NCBI GenBank assembly: GCA_945898095.1
Contig: CAMDHE010000047.1
Coordinates: 1 to 33,903, forward strand
DNA length: 33,903 nucleotides
Origin: Roseateles toxinivorans
GTDB taxonomy: Bacteria > Pseudomonadota > Gammaproteobacteria > Burkholderiales > Burkholderiaceae_C
Direction: 5' to 3'
Shown here: piece by piece, positions 6,138-15,445 of the stretch
Layout of the letters: every line of letters begins with the position of its first letter
Numbering within the stretch: the first letter of the stretch is position 1
Notes under the pieces: model-generated
Told to the model about the DNA's origin: nothing
What the model saw: the letters and a program-made list of their open reading frames with translations, nothing else
Database searches by the model: none
Position numbers and translations under genes: made by a program

Positions 6138-8345
6138 ATGAAACAGCAGCAGCCTTCCGGGGCGGTCGACATGTCCAACAGCTACGACGATAACGAGATC
6201 GTCAACAACTCATCCAACGCGCACATGAGCGACATCATGTCGCTGCGCCTGAACCGGCGCCAGGCGCTGATGGGCGCTGTCAGCGCCACGACTACCATGC
6301 TGCTGGGCACGGCCAGCCTGAGCGCCTGTGGTGGCGGTGACGACCCGGCACCGGCAGCAGCGCAGGCAGCAGCACCGGCGACGGCCAAGCTGGCCCTGGG
6401 GTTCACGGCCGTGGCCAAGAACAAGAACGATGTCGTCACGGTGCCGGACGGCTACCAGGTCAGCATCCTGCACGCATTGGGCGATCCGCTGCACTACGGC
6501 GACGAGTCCTGGAAGGACAACGGCAGCGAAAGCGCGGATTCCTACAACCGCCGCATCGGCGATGGCCACGACGGCATGTACTTCTTCGGTCTGGCCGAAG
6601 ACGGCAAGTTCCAGGCCGACCGTTCTGATCGCGGTCTGCTGGCCGTCAACCACGAATATGTGGTGCAACCCTACGGCCTGCACCCCGCCGGCATCACTGC
6701 AGGCGCCATCCGTCTGGCCAGCGAAGTCGAAAAGGAAATCTATGCGCACGGCGTGAGCGTCTGCGAAGTCAAACGCGGGACCGGCAACGACATGAGCATG
6801 GTGCGCGGTTCGCGCTACAACCGCCGCGTCACCTCGGCCACCGAAATGGCCTTCACCGGCCCGGTCAAGGGCAATGCAGTGGTCAAGACCAAATTCTCTA
6901 CAGACGGCCAGAAGACCCGCGGCACCAACAACAACTGCGCCAACGGTTACACCCCGTGGGGCACGTACATCACTTGTGAAGAAAATTGGCTGAACGTCGT
7001 GGCTCGTGCGGCGGGCGACAACGCCAAGCGCAGCGCCAAGGAAGTCGCCGCTCTGAACCGCTACGGCCTGCCGGAAAACCGCAAGAGCCCCTATCTGTGG
7101 GACACCGCCGGCACGGACGATCTGTTTGTGCGCTGGACTTCGTCGGTCACAGAAGCTACGGCGGCCGATGACTACCGCAACATCGCCAATACATTCGGCT
7201 GGGTGGTCGAGATCGACCCGTTCAGCCCCACCACCACCCCGGCCAAACGCTCGGCGCTGGGCCGCTTCAACCACGAAGGCGCCTGGCCGGCACTGGCCGT
7301 GGCCGGCCAGCCGATCGTGATGTACATGGGTGACGATGCCCGCAACGAGTACATCTACAAGTTCGTCTCCAAGGCTGTCTGGGACACCAAGGATGTCAAT
7401 GGCGGCATGGCCGCTGGCGCCAAATACCTCGACGAAGGCCTGCTGTACGTCGCCAAGTTCAGCGCCGACGGCTCGGGTCAATGGCTGGAGTTGACGTTCG
7501 GCAAGAACGGCCTGGACGCCAGCAACGCGACCTTCGCTTTTGCCGATCAGGCCGATGTGGTGACGCATTGCCGCATCGCCGCCGACATCCTGGGCGCCAC
7601 CAAGATGGATCGTCCGGAATGGGGCGGCGTCAACCCGCTGAACGGCGAGGCGTACATGACCCTCACCAACAACAGCAACCGCGTCGCTACCACCGCGACG
7701 CCGACCGGAAACCAGCTCAAGCCCGATGCTGCCAATCCGCGCTACTACGAAGACATGAAGGGCACGACCTCGCAAAAGGGCAACCCGAACGGCCACATCA
7801 TCCGCTGGCGCGAAGCCGCCGGCAGCGTCGCTGCGACCAGTTTTGCCTGGGACATCTACCTGTTCGCAGCGCAATCCGATGCCGCTGCTGACGTGAACCT
7901 GTCGGGCCTGACCGCCGTCAACGACTTCTCCAGCGCCGATGGCCTGTACTTCGACCCGCGCGGCATGCTGTGGATTCAAACCGACGATGGCGCCTACACC
8001 GATGTGACCAACTGCATGATGCTGGCGGCTGTTCCGGGCAAGGTCGGTGATGGTGGCGCAGCCACTGCTGCCGGAGGCACAGCGACCGTGAAGGGTGCAA
8101 ACGCCACCGCCGATACCTTGCGTCGCTTCCTGGTCGGCCCGAAAGACTGCGAAATCACCGGCATCGCCGTGACACCCGACGGCAAGACGCTGTTCTTCAA
8201 CGTTCAGCATCCGGGCGAAGGCGGTACCCTGGCAGCCTCGACCAGTCAATGGCCCGATAGCCAGACAGCAAGCGCTTCGACCAAACGCCCGCGCTCAGCA
8301 ACTGTCGTTGTGACGCGCAAGGACGGCGGCGCGGTCGGCGTCTGA
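6138..8345 (+). CDS. phoX: PhoX-family (DUF839) alkaline phosphatase, Tat-exported
   Basis: Predicted extracytoplasmic phosphomonoesterase of the calcium/iron-dependent PhoX family, 735 residues. A twin-arginine signal is present (Arg40-Arg41 in SLRLNRRQALMG), then a hydrophobic stretch ending in LSACGGG (Cys64), so it is probably a Tat-exported lipoprotein. The family hallmark WGTYITCEEN lies at 274-283 and GRFNHEGA around 375-382. The late GITGIAVTPDGKTLFF-like blade fits the beta-propeller fold. The start at 6138 has GGAG 8 bases upstream; an ATG at 6105 lacks this, and a later ATG at 6171 is possible. A strong terminator follows. Related proteins are often induced by phosphate starvation, but no clear Pho box is seen. 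Substrate is inferred from family only. Confidence 0.88.
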   Translation: MKQQQPSGAVDMSNSYDDNEIVNNSSNAHMSDIMSLRLNRRQALMGAVSATTTMLLGTASLSACGGGDDPAPAAAQAAAPATAKLALGFTAVAKNKNDVVTVPDGYQVSILHALGDPLHYGDESWKDNGSESADSYNRRIGDGHDGMYFFGLAEDGKFQADRSDRGLLAVNHEYVVQPYGLHPAGITAGAIRLASEVEKEIYAHGVSVCEVKRGTGNDMSMVRGSRYNRRVTSATEMAFTGPVKGNAVVKTKFSTDGQKTRGTNNNCANGYTPWGTYITCEENWLNVVARAAGDNAKRSAKEVAALNRYGLPENRKSPYLWDTAGTDDLFVRWTSSVTEATAADDYRNIANTFGWVVEIDPFSPTTTPAKRSALGRFNHEGAWPALAVAGQPIVMYMGDDARNEYIYKFVSKAVWDTKDVNGGMAAGAKYLDEGLLYVAKFSADGSGQWLELTFGKNGLDASNATFAFADQADVVTHCRIAADILGATKMDRPEWGGVNPLNGEAYMTLTNNSNRVATTATPTGNQLKPDAANPRYYEDMKGTTSQKGNPNGHIIRWREAAGSVAATSFAWDIYLFAAQSDAAADVNLSGLTAVNDFSSADGLYFDPRGMLWIQTDDGAYTDVTNCMMLAAVPGKVGDGGAATAAGGTATVKGANATADTLRRFLVGPKDCEITGIAVTPDGKTLFFNVQHPGEGGTLAASTSQWPDSQTASASTKRPRSATVVVTRKDGGAVGV

Positions 8346-8383
8346 TCGGGATCCGCAATCCGATAAGAGAGACCCAGGAGGTC

Positions 8384-8418
8384 AAAGCCCGCAGGCCGCA
8401 AAGCCTGCGGGCTTTTTT
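8384..8418 (+). terminator. Strong intrinsic terminator after phoX
   Basis: AAAGCCCGCAGGC (8384-8396) pairs perfectly with GCCTGCGGGCTTT (8403-8415) across a six-base loop, followed by a T run to 8418. It lies between the convergent phoX and uvrD genes. On the minus strand the hairpin is followed by few T residues, so it should work mainly for phoX. Confidence 0.93.
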
Positions 8419-8439
8419 CCGTGGCTCGCCTGCGGCGGC

Positions 8440-10794
8440 TCAATCAATCGGCGTCAGTTTCGCGATCGAAAGCGCCAGCCATTTCATGCCATGGCGACCA
8501 AAGTTGACCTGGGCGCGCGCATCGGTGCCGACGCCTTCGAGGGTCAACAGCACGCCTTCACCGAACTTGGTGTGGAACACGCTTTTGCCGACACGCAGTC
8601 CGCCATGTTCCTTGTCGACCTGCTTGACCATGGCCTTGGGCACGGGCGGCTCGACATAGGCCGGCTTCTCGAAAGGCCCGGCGCTGCGGCTCCAGGCACT
8701 CTGGTATTCCTTGGCTGATCCTCCGCCGAAGCCCTGGTTCTTCGGCGTCAACCATTTCAGCGCGGTTTCAGGCAACTCGGCCAGGAAACGGCTCCTGACG
8801 TTGTAGCGGGTTTGTCCATGCAGCATGCGGGTCTGGCTGAAGCAGAGATAAAGCCGCTGGCGCGCCCGGGTGATTGCCACATACATCAGCCGGCGTTCTT
8901 CTTCGAGCCCATCGACATCGGCGATCGCGTTTTCATGCGGGAACAGCCCCTCTTCCAACCCGGTGATGAAGACCGCGTCGAATTCGAGCCCCTTGGCCGA
9001 ATGCACCGTCATCAACTGCACCGCGTCCTGTCCTGCCTGAGCCTGGTTGTCACCGGCCTCCAGCGATGCATGGGTCAAGAAAGCGACCAGCGGCGACATG
9101 ATCTCGCCGGTCTCGGCGTCAGGGGCGAAGTTGCTGACGACTGACGCGTCCGGGCGAGATGCTGCCGCTTGGTCATAAGAGCTCAACTCATCGACCGGTA
9201 TCCCGACAGCGTCCTTGCCGAATCCTTCCTGCGTCACGAAGGCCTCGGCGGCATTGATCAACTCGCCCAGATTCTCCAGCCGTTCGGCGCCATCCTTGTC
9301 GTTGCGGTAGAACTCGGCGAGGCCGGAAACCTCCAGAATCTGCTCGATGATTTCACGCAGCGTCATGCCCAGCGTCAGGTTGCGGGTCGAGTCGATCAAG
9401 GCGGTAAACGCCTGCAGATTGGCCCCGGCTTTGCCCGGCACGGCGCCGACGCTCTGGTAAAGGCTGCGGCCTGAATTTCGCGCAGCGTCCTGCAGCAACT
9501 CGATCGAGCGGGCGCCGATGCCACGGGCCGGAAAATTGACGACACGCAGGAAGCTGTTGTCATCGTTGGCGTTCTCGAGCAGGCGCAGGTAGGACAAAGC
9601 ATGCTTGACTTCGGCGCGCTCGAAAAAGCGCAGTCCACCATAGACGCGGTACGGAATGCCGGCATTGAACAAAGACGATTCGATCACCCGTGACTGCGCA
9701 TTGCTGCGATAGAGCATGGCAATTTCCTTGCGCGCCATGCCCTGCCGATGCAGCGCCTGCGCTTCCTCGATCAGCCATTGCGCCTCGGCAAAGTCGCTGG
9801 TCGCCTCGTAGACCCGCACCTGCTCGCCAGGACCGGCTTCGGTGCGCAGGTTCTTGCCCAGGCGCTTGGTATTGCAACTGATCAGCTGATTGGCCGAATC
9901 GAGGATATTGCTGAAGCTGCGGTAGTTCTGCTCCAGCTTGATGACGCGCTTGACCCGGTATTCGCGCTCGAAATCGGCCATATTGCCAACGCGTGCGCCG
10001 CGAAAGGCATAGATGCTCTGGTCGTCATCGCCGACCGCCATCACGCCTTGTCCTTTGCCCGGCGGAGCGAACATCTTCAGCCAGGCATATTGCAGCTTGT
10101 TGGTGTCCTGGAACTCATCAACCAGCAGATGCTGGAAACGCTGCTGGTAATGTTCGCGCAGCCCCGGGTTGTCGCGCATCACCTCATAGCAGCGCAGCAT
10201 CAACTCGGCAAAATCGACCACGCCTTCGCGCTGGCATTGCGCTTCATAGGCCCGGTAGATCTCGATCAGCATCCGCGTCTGTTCGTCGCGCGGCTCGATG
10301 TCCTTGGGCCGCTGCGCCTCTTCCTTGGCGCCGGCAATGAACCAGCCGACCTGCTTGGGCACGAAACGCTCTTCGTCAAGCTTCATCGCGCGGATCACGC
10401 GCTTGATGGCCGAGACCGAATCGCTTGAGTCGAGGATCTGGAAAGCCTGCGGCAGACCGGCCAATTTCCAATGCGCGCGCAAGAAGCGATTGCACAGGCC
10501 GTGGAATGTGCCGATCCACATGCCACGCACATTGACCGGCAGCATCGTGGTCAGCCGGGTCAGCATTTCCTTCGATGCCTTGTTGGTGAAGGTCACCGCC
10601 ATCACGCCGGCGGGGGTGACCTGGCCGGTCTGCATCAGCCAGGCGATGCGGGTGGTCAGCACCCGCGTCTTGCCAGAACCCGCGCCGGCAAGAATCAAGG
10701 TGGCCTCGGCGGGTGCGGTGACCGCAGCGTATTGTTCGGGGTTGAGGTTCTTCAACAAGCCATTGGGGGCGGACAAGGATTCTTGGGTATGCAT
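8440..10794 (-). CDS. uvrD: UvrD/Rep-family DNA helicase II
   Basis: Superfamily 1A 3'-5' helicase for nucleotide-excision and mismatch repair, 784 residues. Visible motifs: Walker A AGAGSGKT at 36-43, GTFHGLCNRFLR (Ib region), Walker B VDEFQDTN, motif III GDDDQSIYAFRGA, motif IV NYRS, motif V TVHSAKGLEFDAVF and motif VI YVAITRARQRLY. The C-terminal ~50 residues (VGKSVFHTKFGEGVLL onwards) form the Tudor-like domain typical of UvrD and PcrA, which in other bacteria contacts RNA polymerase. The ATG at 10794 has no obvious Shine-Dalgarno and lies only 13 bases from a 162-bp MITE. Its leader and promoter must therefore come from that element or from the very short AT-rich gap (AGTATTTTAA). Confidence 0.94.
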   Translation of the reverse strand: MHTQESLSAPNGLLKNLNPEQYAAVTAPAEATLILAGAGSGKTRVLTTRIAWLMQTGQVTPAGVMAVTFTNKASKEMLTRLTTMLPVNVRGMWIGTFHGLCNRFLRAHWKLAGLPQAFQILDSSDSVSAIKRVIRAMKLDEERFVPKQVGWFIAGAKEEAQRPKDIEPRDEQTRMLIEIYRAYEAQCQREGVVDFAELMLRCYEVMRDNPGLREHYQQRFQHLLVDEFQDTNKLQYAWLKMFAPPGKGQGVMAVGDDDQSIYAFRGARVGNMADFEREYRVKRVIKLEQNYRSFSNILDSANQLISCNTKRLGKNLRTEAGPGEQVRVYEATSDFAEAQWLIEEAQALHRQGMARKEIAMLYRSNAQSRVIESSLFNAGIPYRVYGGLRFFERAEVKHALSYLRLLENANDDNSFLRVVNFPARGIGARSIELLQDAARNSGRSLYQSVGAVPGKAGANLQAFTALIDSTRNLTLGMTLREIIEQILEVSGLAEFYRNDKDGAERLENLGELINAAEAFVTQEGFGKDAVGIPVDELSSYDQAAASRPDASVVSNFAPDAETGEIMSPLVAFLTHASLEAGDNQAQAGQDAVQLMTVHSAKGLEFDAVFITGLEEGLFPHENAIADVDGLEEERRLMYVAITRARQRLYLCFSQTRMLHGQTRYNVRSRFLAELPETALKWLTPKNQGFGGGSAKEYQSAWSRSAGPFEKPAYVEPPVPKAMVKQVDKEHGGLRVGKSVFHTKFGEGVLLTLEGVGTDARAQVNFGRHGMKWLALSIAKLTPID

Positions 10795-10807
10795 CCGAGT
10801 ATTTTAA

Positions 10808-10969
10808 GGATGCTCTGCATAACTCAACACGAGTGTGTGCAGTTCGGATCGGGATGGGATGCAAGGCGCATTTTGCGGCCAATAGCGCGTGCTATTGGCA
10901 ATAAATGCAACGCCGCAGACCGCCCGAGGCCGGGCTAGCACATGCCGTGAGGGGTTATTCAGAGCATCC
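10808..10969 (+). mobile_element. 162-bp MITE between uvrD and ychJ-like gene
   Basis: Same length and orientation as the copy at 5888-6049, with about twelve substitutions. Ends are GGATGCTCTGCATAA and TTATTCAGAGCATCC. The internal hairpin is CCAATAGC-GCGT-GCTATTGG (10879-10898), the variation falling in the loop. Left flank is TTAA (10804-10807) and right flank TCAG (10970-10973), so no exact target duplication remains. It fills 162 of the 202 bases between two divergent start codons. Confidence 0.9.
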
Positions 10970-10996
10970 TCAGGTTTGCGGCATGATCGATGCCTG

Positions 10997-11398
10997 ATGA
11001 GCCAAGAATCCTTCCCCTGCCCCTGCGGATTGAATCAGCCCTACAGCGCCTGCTGCGGCCGCTATCACCGCCAATTTGCCGAAACCTCGACGCTGGGAGC
11101 GCCCGATGCCGAGGCCTTGATGCGATCGCGTTACAGCGCCTTTGTGCAGGATCTGCCCGCCTACCTGCTGGCCAGCTGGCATGCCACCAGTCGGCCGGCC
11201 GCCTTGGGATTGAATCAGCCGGGTCTGCGCTGGCTGGGCGTGGCGGTGAAACAACATCTGCAGCAGGACGCCGACCATGCGACGGTCGAATTCGTCGCCC
11301 GCAGCAAGCTGGGCGGGCGCGCCGAACGCCAGCATGAGATCAGCCGCTTCGTACGCGAGAAATCAGCCTGGTATTACCTCGACGGCGAGCGCCAATGA
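10997..11398 (+). CDS. YchJ-family (UPF0225) SEC-C motif protein
   Basis: A 133-residue protein with an N-terminal zinc-binding SEC-C motif (PCPCGLNQPYSACCGRYH, about residues 7-24), followed by the family's ALMRSRYSAFVQ segment and an SnoaL/NTF2-like fold region ending near the C terminus. The biochemical role of YchJ proteins is not established. The frame stays open upstream into the MITE (to 10889), but the SEC-C motif normally lies at the N terminus, so the ATG at 10997 is preferred. No strong ribosome binding site is visible. It overlaps truC by four bases (ATGA), indicating translational coupling. The nearest upstream DNA is mobile-element sequence. Confidence 0.85.
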   Translation: MSQESFPCPCGLNQPYSACCGRYHRQFAETSTLGAPDAEALMRSRYSAFVQDLPAYLLASWHATSRPAALGLNQPGLRWLGVAVKQHLQQDADHATVEFVARSKLGGRAERQHEISRFVREKSAWYYLDGERQ

Positions 11399-12120
11399 GC
11401 GCCGCCGAAGCGCCGCTGAACATCATTCACATCGATGAGCATCTGGTCGCGATCGACAAGCCCGCCGGCCTGCTGGTGCACCGCAGCGCGATCGATGCCC
11501 AGGCCCAGGTCTTCGCGCTGCAGATGCTGCGTGACCAGCTCGGCCGCAAGGTCTGGCCGGCACACCGGCTCGACAAGGGCACTTCGGGCTTGCTGCTGTT
11601 CGCGCTCAGCGCCGAAGTCGCCTCCAGCCTGGGGCAGGCTTTCGAACAGGGACTGGTCCGCAAGCGCTATCTGACGCTGCTGCGCGGCTGGCCAGCGGCT
11701 GACGGCGTGATCGAACACCCGCTGGCCAAAGACCCGGAGCAAGCATCAAGAGGGCAGCTGATGCTCGCGGCAAGAACCGATTGGCAACGCTTGGCCCGGG
11801 TCGAGTGGCCACTCTGCCTTGACCCAAGCTTTGCTTCGAGCCGCTTTGCGCTGGTCGAAGCGCGCCCGCATACCGGCAGGCGGCATCAACTGCGGCGCCA
11901 TTTCAAGCATATTTCTCATCCGATCATCGGCGACTCCACCCATGGCAAGGGCGCGCAAAACCGCGCGGTGGCCGGTTTTCTGGGTCTGCAGCGACTCTGG
12001 CTGCATGCGCTGGCGCTTGAAATCAGGCATCCGGCCAGCGGCGAACTGCTGAGCTTGCATGCGCCACCCGGACCTGAATGGGCGGCATTGCAGGCCATTG
12101 GCCCATGGCAGCAAGACTGA
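11395..12120 (+). CDS. truC: tRNA pseudouridine(65) synthase TruC
   Basis: RluA-family pseudouridine synthase of 241 residues, predicted to isomerise U65 in tRNA. The catalytic motif AHRLDKGTSGLLLF contains the nucleophilic Asp60. The N terminus IIHIDEHLVAIDKPAGLLVH and the later RPHTGRRHQLRRHFKHISHP are family signatures, the latter as in TruC. Length and lack of an S4 domain argue for TruC over RluB/E/F, RluC or RluD. Its start overlaps the ychJ-like stop. rarD follows 58 bases later. Confidence 0.85.
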   Translation: MSAAEAPLNIIHIDEHLVAIDKPAGLLVHRSAIDAQAQVFALQMLRDQLGRKVWPAHRLDKGTSGLLLFALSAEVASSLGQAFEQGLVRKRYLTLLRGWPAADGVIEHPLAKDPEQASRGQLMLAARTDWQRLARVEWPLCLDPSFASSRFALVEARPHTGRRHQLRRHFKHISHPIIGDSTHGKGAQNRAVAGFLGLQRLWLHALALEIRHPASGELLSLHAPPGPEWAALQAIGPWQQD

Positions 12121-12178
12121 ATCCCTGGTCGGGCCACAATGCCCCTTCTTCAATTGACCCGCGCAGCGTGACTGACCG

Positions 12179-13069
12179 ATGAACCAAGGCATTGTTTTTG
12201 CTTCGCTGGCCTATCTGGCCTGGGGGCTGTTTCCGCTCTACTTTTTGCAAGTCGCGGAAGTGCCGGCACTCGAGGTGGTGATGCACCGCACGGTCTGGTC
12301 GATGCTGTTCATGCTGGTCCTGCTGCTGGTGCTGCGGCGCTGGGCCTGGCTGAAAGGGCTGTCGCGTCAACCCAAAATACTGGCGGCCTTTGCCTTGTCG
12401 GCCATGCTGCTGGCCAGCAACTGGCTGGTCTTTGTCTGGGCGGTACAGCACCAGCATCTGCTCGATGCCAGCCTGGGCTATTTCATCAATCCGCTGGTCA
12501 ATATCGCGCTGGGATTTTTCTTTTTGCATGAGCGGCCGCGGCGAATCCAATGGCTGGCTGTCACCATCGCAACGCTCGGCGTGTGCTGGCTGGCCTGGCA
12601 GACCGGTCACCCGCCCTGGGTCGCCTTGACGCTGGGCTTGACTTTCGGTTTCTACGGCCTGCTGCGCAAGGTCGCCCCCTTGGGTGCGATGGAAGGATTG
12701 ACGCTCGAGACCATGATGCTGACCCCCTTCGCCATCGGGGCCATTGCCTGGTGGACCTGGCAGGGCAGCAGCGCGATGTCGCAGGGCCATACGGCCACCA
12801 ACCTTTGGCTGCTGGCTGCCGGACCTTTGACTGCCATCCCCTTGCTGTTGTTTGCGGCCGGGGCGCGCCGCATTCCGATGACGACATTGGGCCTGCTGCA
12901 ATATATCGGTCCGACCTTGCAGTTCACACTCGGCGTCTACGTCTTCCATGAAGCCTTCTCGCCCTCACGTCTGATCGGCTTCGTCCTGATCTGGTCCGCG
13001 CTGCTGCTGTACAGCGTCGACGGTTGGCAGAACAGCCGTCGCAATCAGGCCGAACTGCTCCCCGCTTGA
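12179..13069 (+). CDS. rarD: RarD-type EamA transporter
   Basis: Ten-helix drug/metabolite-superfamily permease of 296 residues in the inner membrane. The first half shows the RarD signature ASLAYLAWGLFPLYF, EVVMHRTVWS and ASNWLVFVWAVQHQHLLDASLGYF. The second half repeats the EamA unit and ends in LLQYIGPTLQFTLGVYVFHE. RarD was first described in connection with chloramphenicol sensitivity; its substrate is unknown. The 58-base gap after truC suggests possible co-transcription. It converges on ahpF with a single base between the two stop codons. Confidence 0.9.
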   Translation: MNQGIVFASLAYLAWGLFPLYFLQVAEVPALEVVMHRTVWSMLFMLVLLLVLRRWAWLKGLSRQPKILAAFALSAMLLASNWLVFVWAVQHQHLLDASLGYFINPLVNIALGFFFLHERPRRIQWLAVTIATLGVCWLAWQTGHPPWVALTLGLTFGFYGLLRKVAPLGAMEGLTLETMMLTPFAIGAIAWWTWQGSSAMSQGHTATNLWLLAAGPLTAIPLLLFAAGARRIPMTTLGLLQYIGPTLQFTLGVYVFHEAFSPSRLIGFVLIWSALLLYSVDGWQNSRRNQAELLPA

Positions 13070-13070
13070 A

Positions 13071-14639
13071 TCAGGCCTGAACCGCCGGCATACGCATCAG
13101 GTGATCGAAAGCGCCAAGCGCTGCCTTGGCACCGTCGCCGGTGGCGATGATGATCTGCTTGAACGGCACGGTCGTCACATCGCCAGCGGCGAAAACGCCA
13201 GGCACCGAAGTCTGGCCCTTCGCGTCGACGATGATTTCGCCGCTCCTGGACAGCTCGACCACGCCCTTCAACCATTCGGTATTGGGCACCAGACCGATCT
13301 GCACAAAAACGCCTTCAAGCTCGATGTGGTGCGCGGCCCCGCTGGCCAGGTCGGTGAAGCTGATGCCGTTCAACTTGCCGCCAGCACCGGTCAGCTCGGT
13401 CGTCTTCGCCTGGGTATGCACGCTGACATTGGGCAGGCTGTTGAGCTTGTTGACCAGCACCGCATCGGCGCGCAATGCGTCACCAAACTCGATCACCGTG
13501 ACATGGGCCACGATGCCGGCGAGGTCGATCGCCGCCTCGATGCCCGAATTGCCGCCACCGATCACCGCCACCCGCTTGCCCTTGAACAGCGGCCCGTCGC
13601 AATGCGGGCAATAGGCCACGCCTTTGTTCTTGTATTCCTGCTCGCCCGGCACATTGACATTGCGCCAGCGCGCGCCGGTCGAGATGATCACCGTCCTGGC
13701 TTTCAGTGAGCCGCCATTGGCCATCTGCACTTCGATCAATCCGCCGGCTTGAGCGGCCGGAACCAGGCGGTCGGCACGCTGGTTGTTCATGATCTCGACC
13801 GCATAGGCTTTTACATGGGCTTCGAGTGCCATCGCGAACTTCGGTCCATCGGTCTCGAGCACCGAAACGTAATTCTCGATCGCCAAGGTGTCATTGACCT
13901 GGCCACCGAAGCGCTCAGCCGCGATGCCGGTACGGATGCCCTTGCGCGCCGCATAGACTGCCGCTGCTGCACCGGCCGGCCCGCCGCCGACGATCAACAT
14001 CTGATAGGGCGCCTTGGCTGCCAGCTTGACCGCATCGCGGTCGGCTGCACCGCTGTCGAGCTTGGCGAGGATCTCCTCGACCGTGATCCGCCCTGAGCTG
14101 AACATCGCGCCGTTCAGGAACACCATCGGCACAGCCATGATGTCGCGGGCATTGACTTCGGCCTGGAACAGCCCGCCGTCGATCACCACCGTCTTGACCT
14201 TCGGGTTGAGCACCGCCAGCAGACTCAGAGCCTGGACCACGTCCGGGCAGTTGTGGCAACTCAAGGACATATAGACCTCGAAATTAAAGTCACCGTCGAG
14301 CGCCTTGATCTGTTCGATCAACTCGGGCTCGACCTTGGGCGGATGACCACCAACCCACAGCAAGGCCAGCACCAGCGAGGTGAATTCATGGCCCAGCGGA
14401 ATCGCGGCGAAGCGCAAATTCATGCCGCTGCCGATGCGCTGCAGGCTGAACGAAGGCTGCCTAGCGTCCTGACCATCGGTCCTGAGCGTGATCCGGTCAC
14501 ACATGCCGGCGATGTCGGCCAGCAACTCGTGCATTTCACGCGCGCTGTCCGAATCGTTCAGCGAAGCAATGATTTCAAATGGCTGGATAACGCGCTCAAG
14601 ATAGCCTTTGAGTTGAGTCTTCATTGCAGCGTCCAACAT
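13071..14639 (-). CDS. ahpF: Alkyl hydroperoxide reductase subunit F
   Basis: NADH-dependent flavoprotein that reduces AhpC, 522 residues. The N-terminal tandem-thioredoxin-like domain carries SCHNCPD (Cys128 and Cys131). The thioredoxin-reductase-like part has an FAD site [17 protein letters not shown], the redox centre YCPHCDGP, the NAD site [16 protein letters not shown] and the C-terminal [16 protein letters not shown]. The open frame extends upstream to 14684, but the ATG at 14639 has a good AGGAAG sequence before it and gives the normal N terminus ([17 protein letters not shown]). It lies 150 bases downstream of ahpC on the same strand. Confidence 0.96.
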   Translation of the reverse strand: MLDAAMKTQLKGYLERVIQPFEIIASLNDSDSAREMHELLADIAGMCDRITLRTDGQDARQPSFSLQRIGSGMNLRFAAIPLGHEFTSLVLALLWVGGHPPKVEPELIEQIKALDGDFNFEVYMSLSCHNCPDVVQALSLLAVLNPKVKTVVIDGGLFQAEVNARDIMAVPMVFLNGAMFSSGRITVEEILAKLDSGAADRDAVKLAAKAPYQMLIVGGGPAGAAAAVYAARKGIRTGIAAERFGGQVNDTLAIENYVSVLETDGPKFAMALEAHVKAYAVEIMNNQRADRLVPAAQAGGLIEVQMANGGSLKARTVIISTGARWRNVNVPGEQEYKNKGVAYCPHCDGPLFKGKRVAVIGGGNSGIEAAIDLAGIVAHVTVIEFGDALRADAVLVNKLNSLPNVSVHTQAKTTELTGAGGKLNGISFTDLASGAAHHIELEGVFVQIGLVPNTEWLKGVVELSRSGEIIVDAKGQTSVPGVFAAGDVTTVPFKQIIIATGDGAKAALGAFDHLMRMPAVQA

Positions 14640-14668
14640 GATTTCTTCCTTTTTTCGGTATTCAGACA

Positions 14669-14713
14669 TGGCCAGGCTGGCCACATTGAAAGCACCCGTT
14701 CAGGACGCTTTCA
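14669..14713. promoter_or_regulatory. Paired hairpins in the ahpC-ahpF gap
   Basis: Two inverted repeats lie side by side: TGGCCA-GGC-TGGCCA (14669-14683) and TGAAAGC-N13-GCTTTCA (14687-14713). Neither is followed by a T-tract on the minus strand, so they look like mRNA processing or attenuation structures, not a full terminator. They may set the lower yield of ahpF relative to ahpC. Confidence 0.4.
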
Positions 14714-14789
14714 GTGAGGCTTGCTTTGCCTGGGGAGTGACGCCACCCCTCCCGGGTTGGCGGCGGTCTAGCAGATCAGTTCAAACGAC

Positions 14790-15353
14790 TCAGATCTTGC
14801 CGACCAGATCCAGCGAAGGCGTCAGCGTCTTGGCGCCTTCGGTCCACTTGGCGGGGCAGACTTCGCCCGGGTGGGCTGCCACATATTGGGCGGCCTTGAC
14901 CTTGCGCATCAATTCCGACGCATCGCGGCCGATGCCGTTGTCGTGGATTTCGCAAAGCTTGATGAAGCCTTCAGGATTGATCAGGAAGGTGCCGCGCAAA
15001 GCCATGCCGTCTTCCTCGACCATGACTTCGAAGTTGCGGCTGATCTTGCCGGTCGGGTCGCCGATCAAGGCATATTGAACTTTCTTGATCGCTTCCGAGG
15101 TGTCATGCCAGGCCTTGTGGGCGAAATGGCTGTCCGTCGAAATGCCGTAGACATCGACACCCATCTGCTGGAATTCAGCATGGCTGTTGGCCAGGTCTTC
15201 GAGTTCGGTCGGGCAGACAAAGGTGAAGTCGGCCGGATAGAACATGAACACATTCCATTTGCCTGCCAGGCTGGCTTCGGTCAAGTCAACGAACTTGCCG
15301 TTGTGAAAGGCGGTGGCTTTGAAAGGCTTGACTTGGGTATTGATCAGGGACAC
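14790..15353 (-). CDS. ahpC: Peroxiredoxin, alkyl hydroperoxide reductase subunit C
   Basis: Typical 2-Cys peroxiredoxin that reduces hydrogen peroxide and organic hydroperoxides using AhpF. 187 residues when started at the GTG at 15351-15353, equal to the E. coli protein and giving the usual [13 protein letters not shown] terminus. The frame is open to a TTG at 15386, which would add 11 unusual residues. TTGGAA sits just upstream of the GTG as a weak ribosome binding site. Peroxidatic Cys47 lies in [13 protein letters not shown], and the resolving Cys in [10 protein letters not shown]. The C terminus SLDLVGKI matches family members. A palindrome upstream (15446-15470) is a candidate control site. 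Confidence 0.96.
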   Translation of the reverse strand: MSLINTQVKPFKATAFHNGKFVDLTEASLAGKWNVFMFYPADFTFVCPTELEDLANSHAEFQQMGVDVYGISTDSHFAHKAWHDTSEAIKKVQYALIGDPTGKISRNFEVMVEEDGMALRGTFLINPEGFIKLCEIHDNGIGRDASELMRKVKAAQYVAAHPGEVCPAKWTEGAKTLTPSLDLVGKI

Positions 15354-15445
15354 GTTGGATTCCAATAAGGTTGCAGAGAGATGCAATCATATTGGTGCAG
15401 CGCAGCAAATGGTTTTGATTAAACGAATCACGGCCATTGAGTTAG

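Noticed and set aside
6210-8249. 679-codon open frame on the minus strand opposite phoX
   Set aside because: It is a shadow frame of GC-rich phoX codons. The translation is low-complexity and shows no domain, while the plus strand has a clear PhoX protein with signal peptide and terminator.
10889-10996. N-terminal extension of the ychJ-like protein from an ATG within the MITE
   Set aside because: The same peptide start occurs in the other element copy at 5969, where no ychJ follows. Family proteins begin close to the SEC-C motif, so the ATG at 10997 is preferred.
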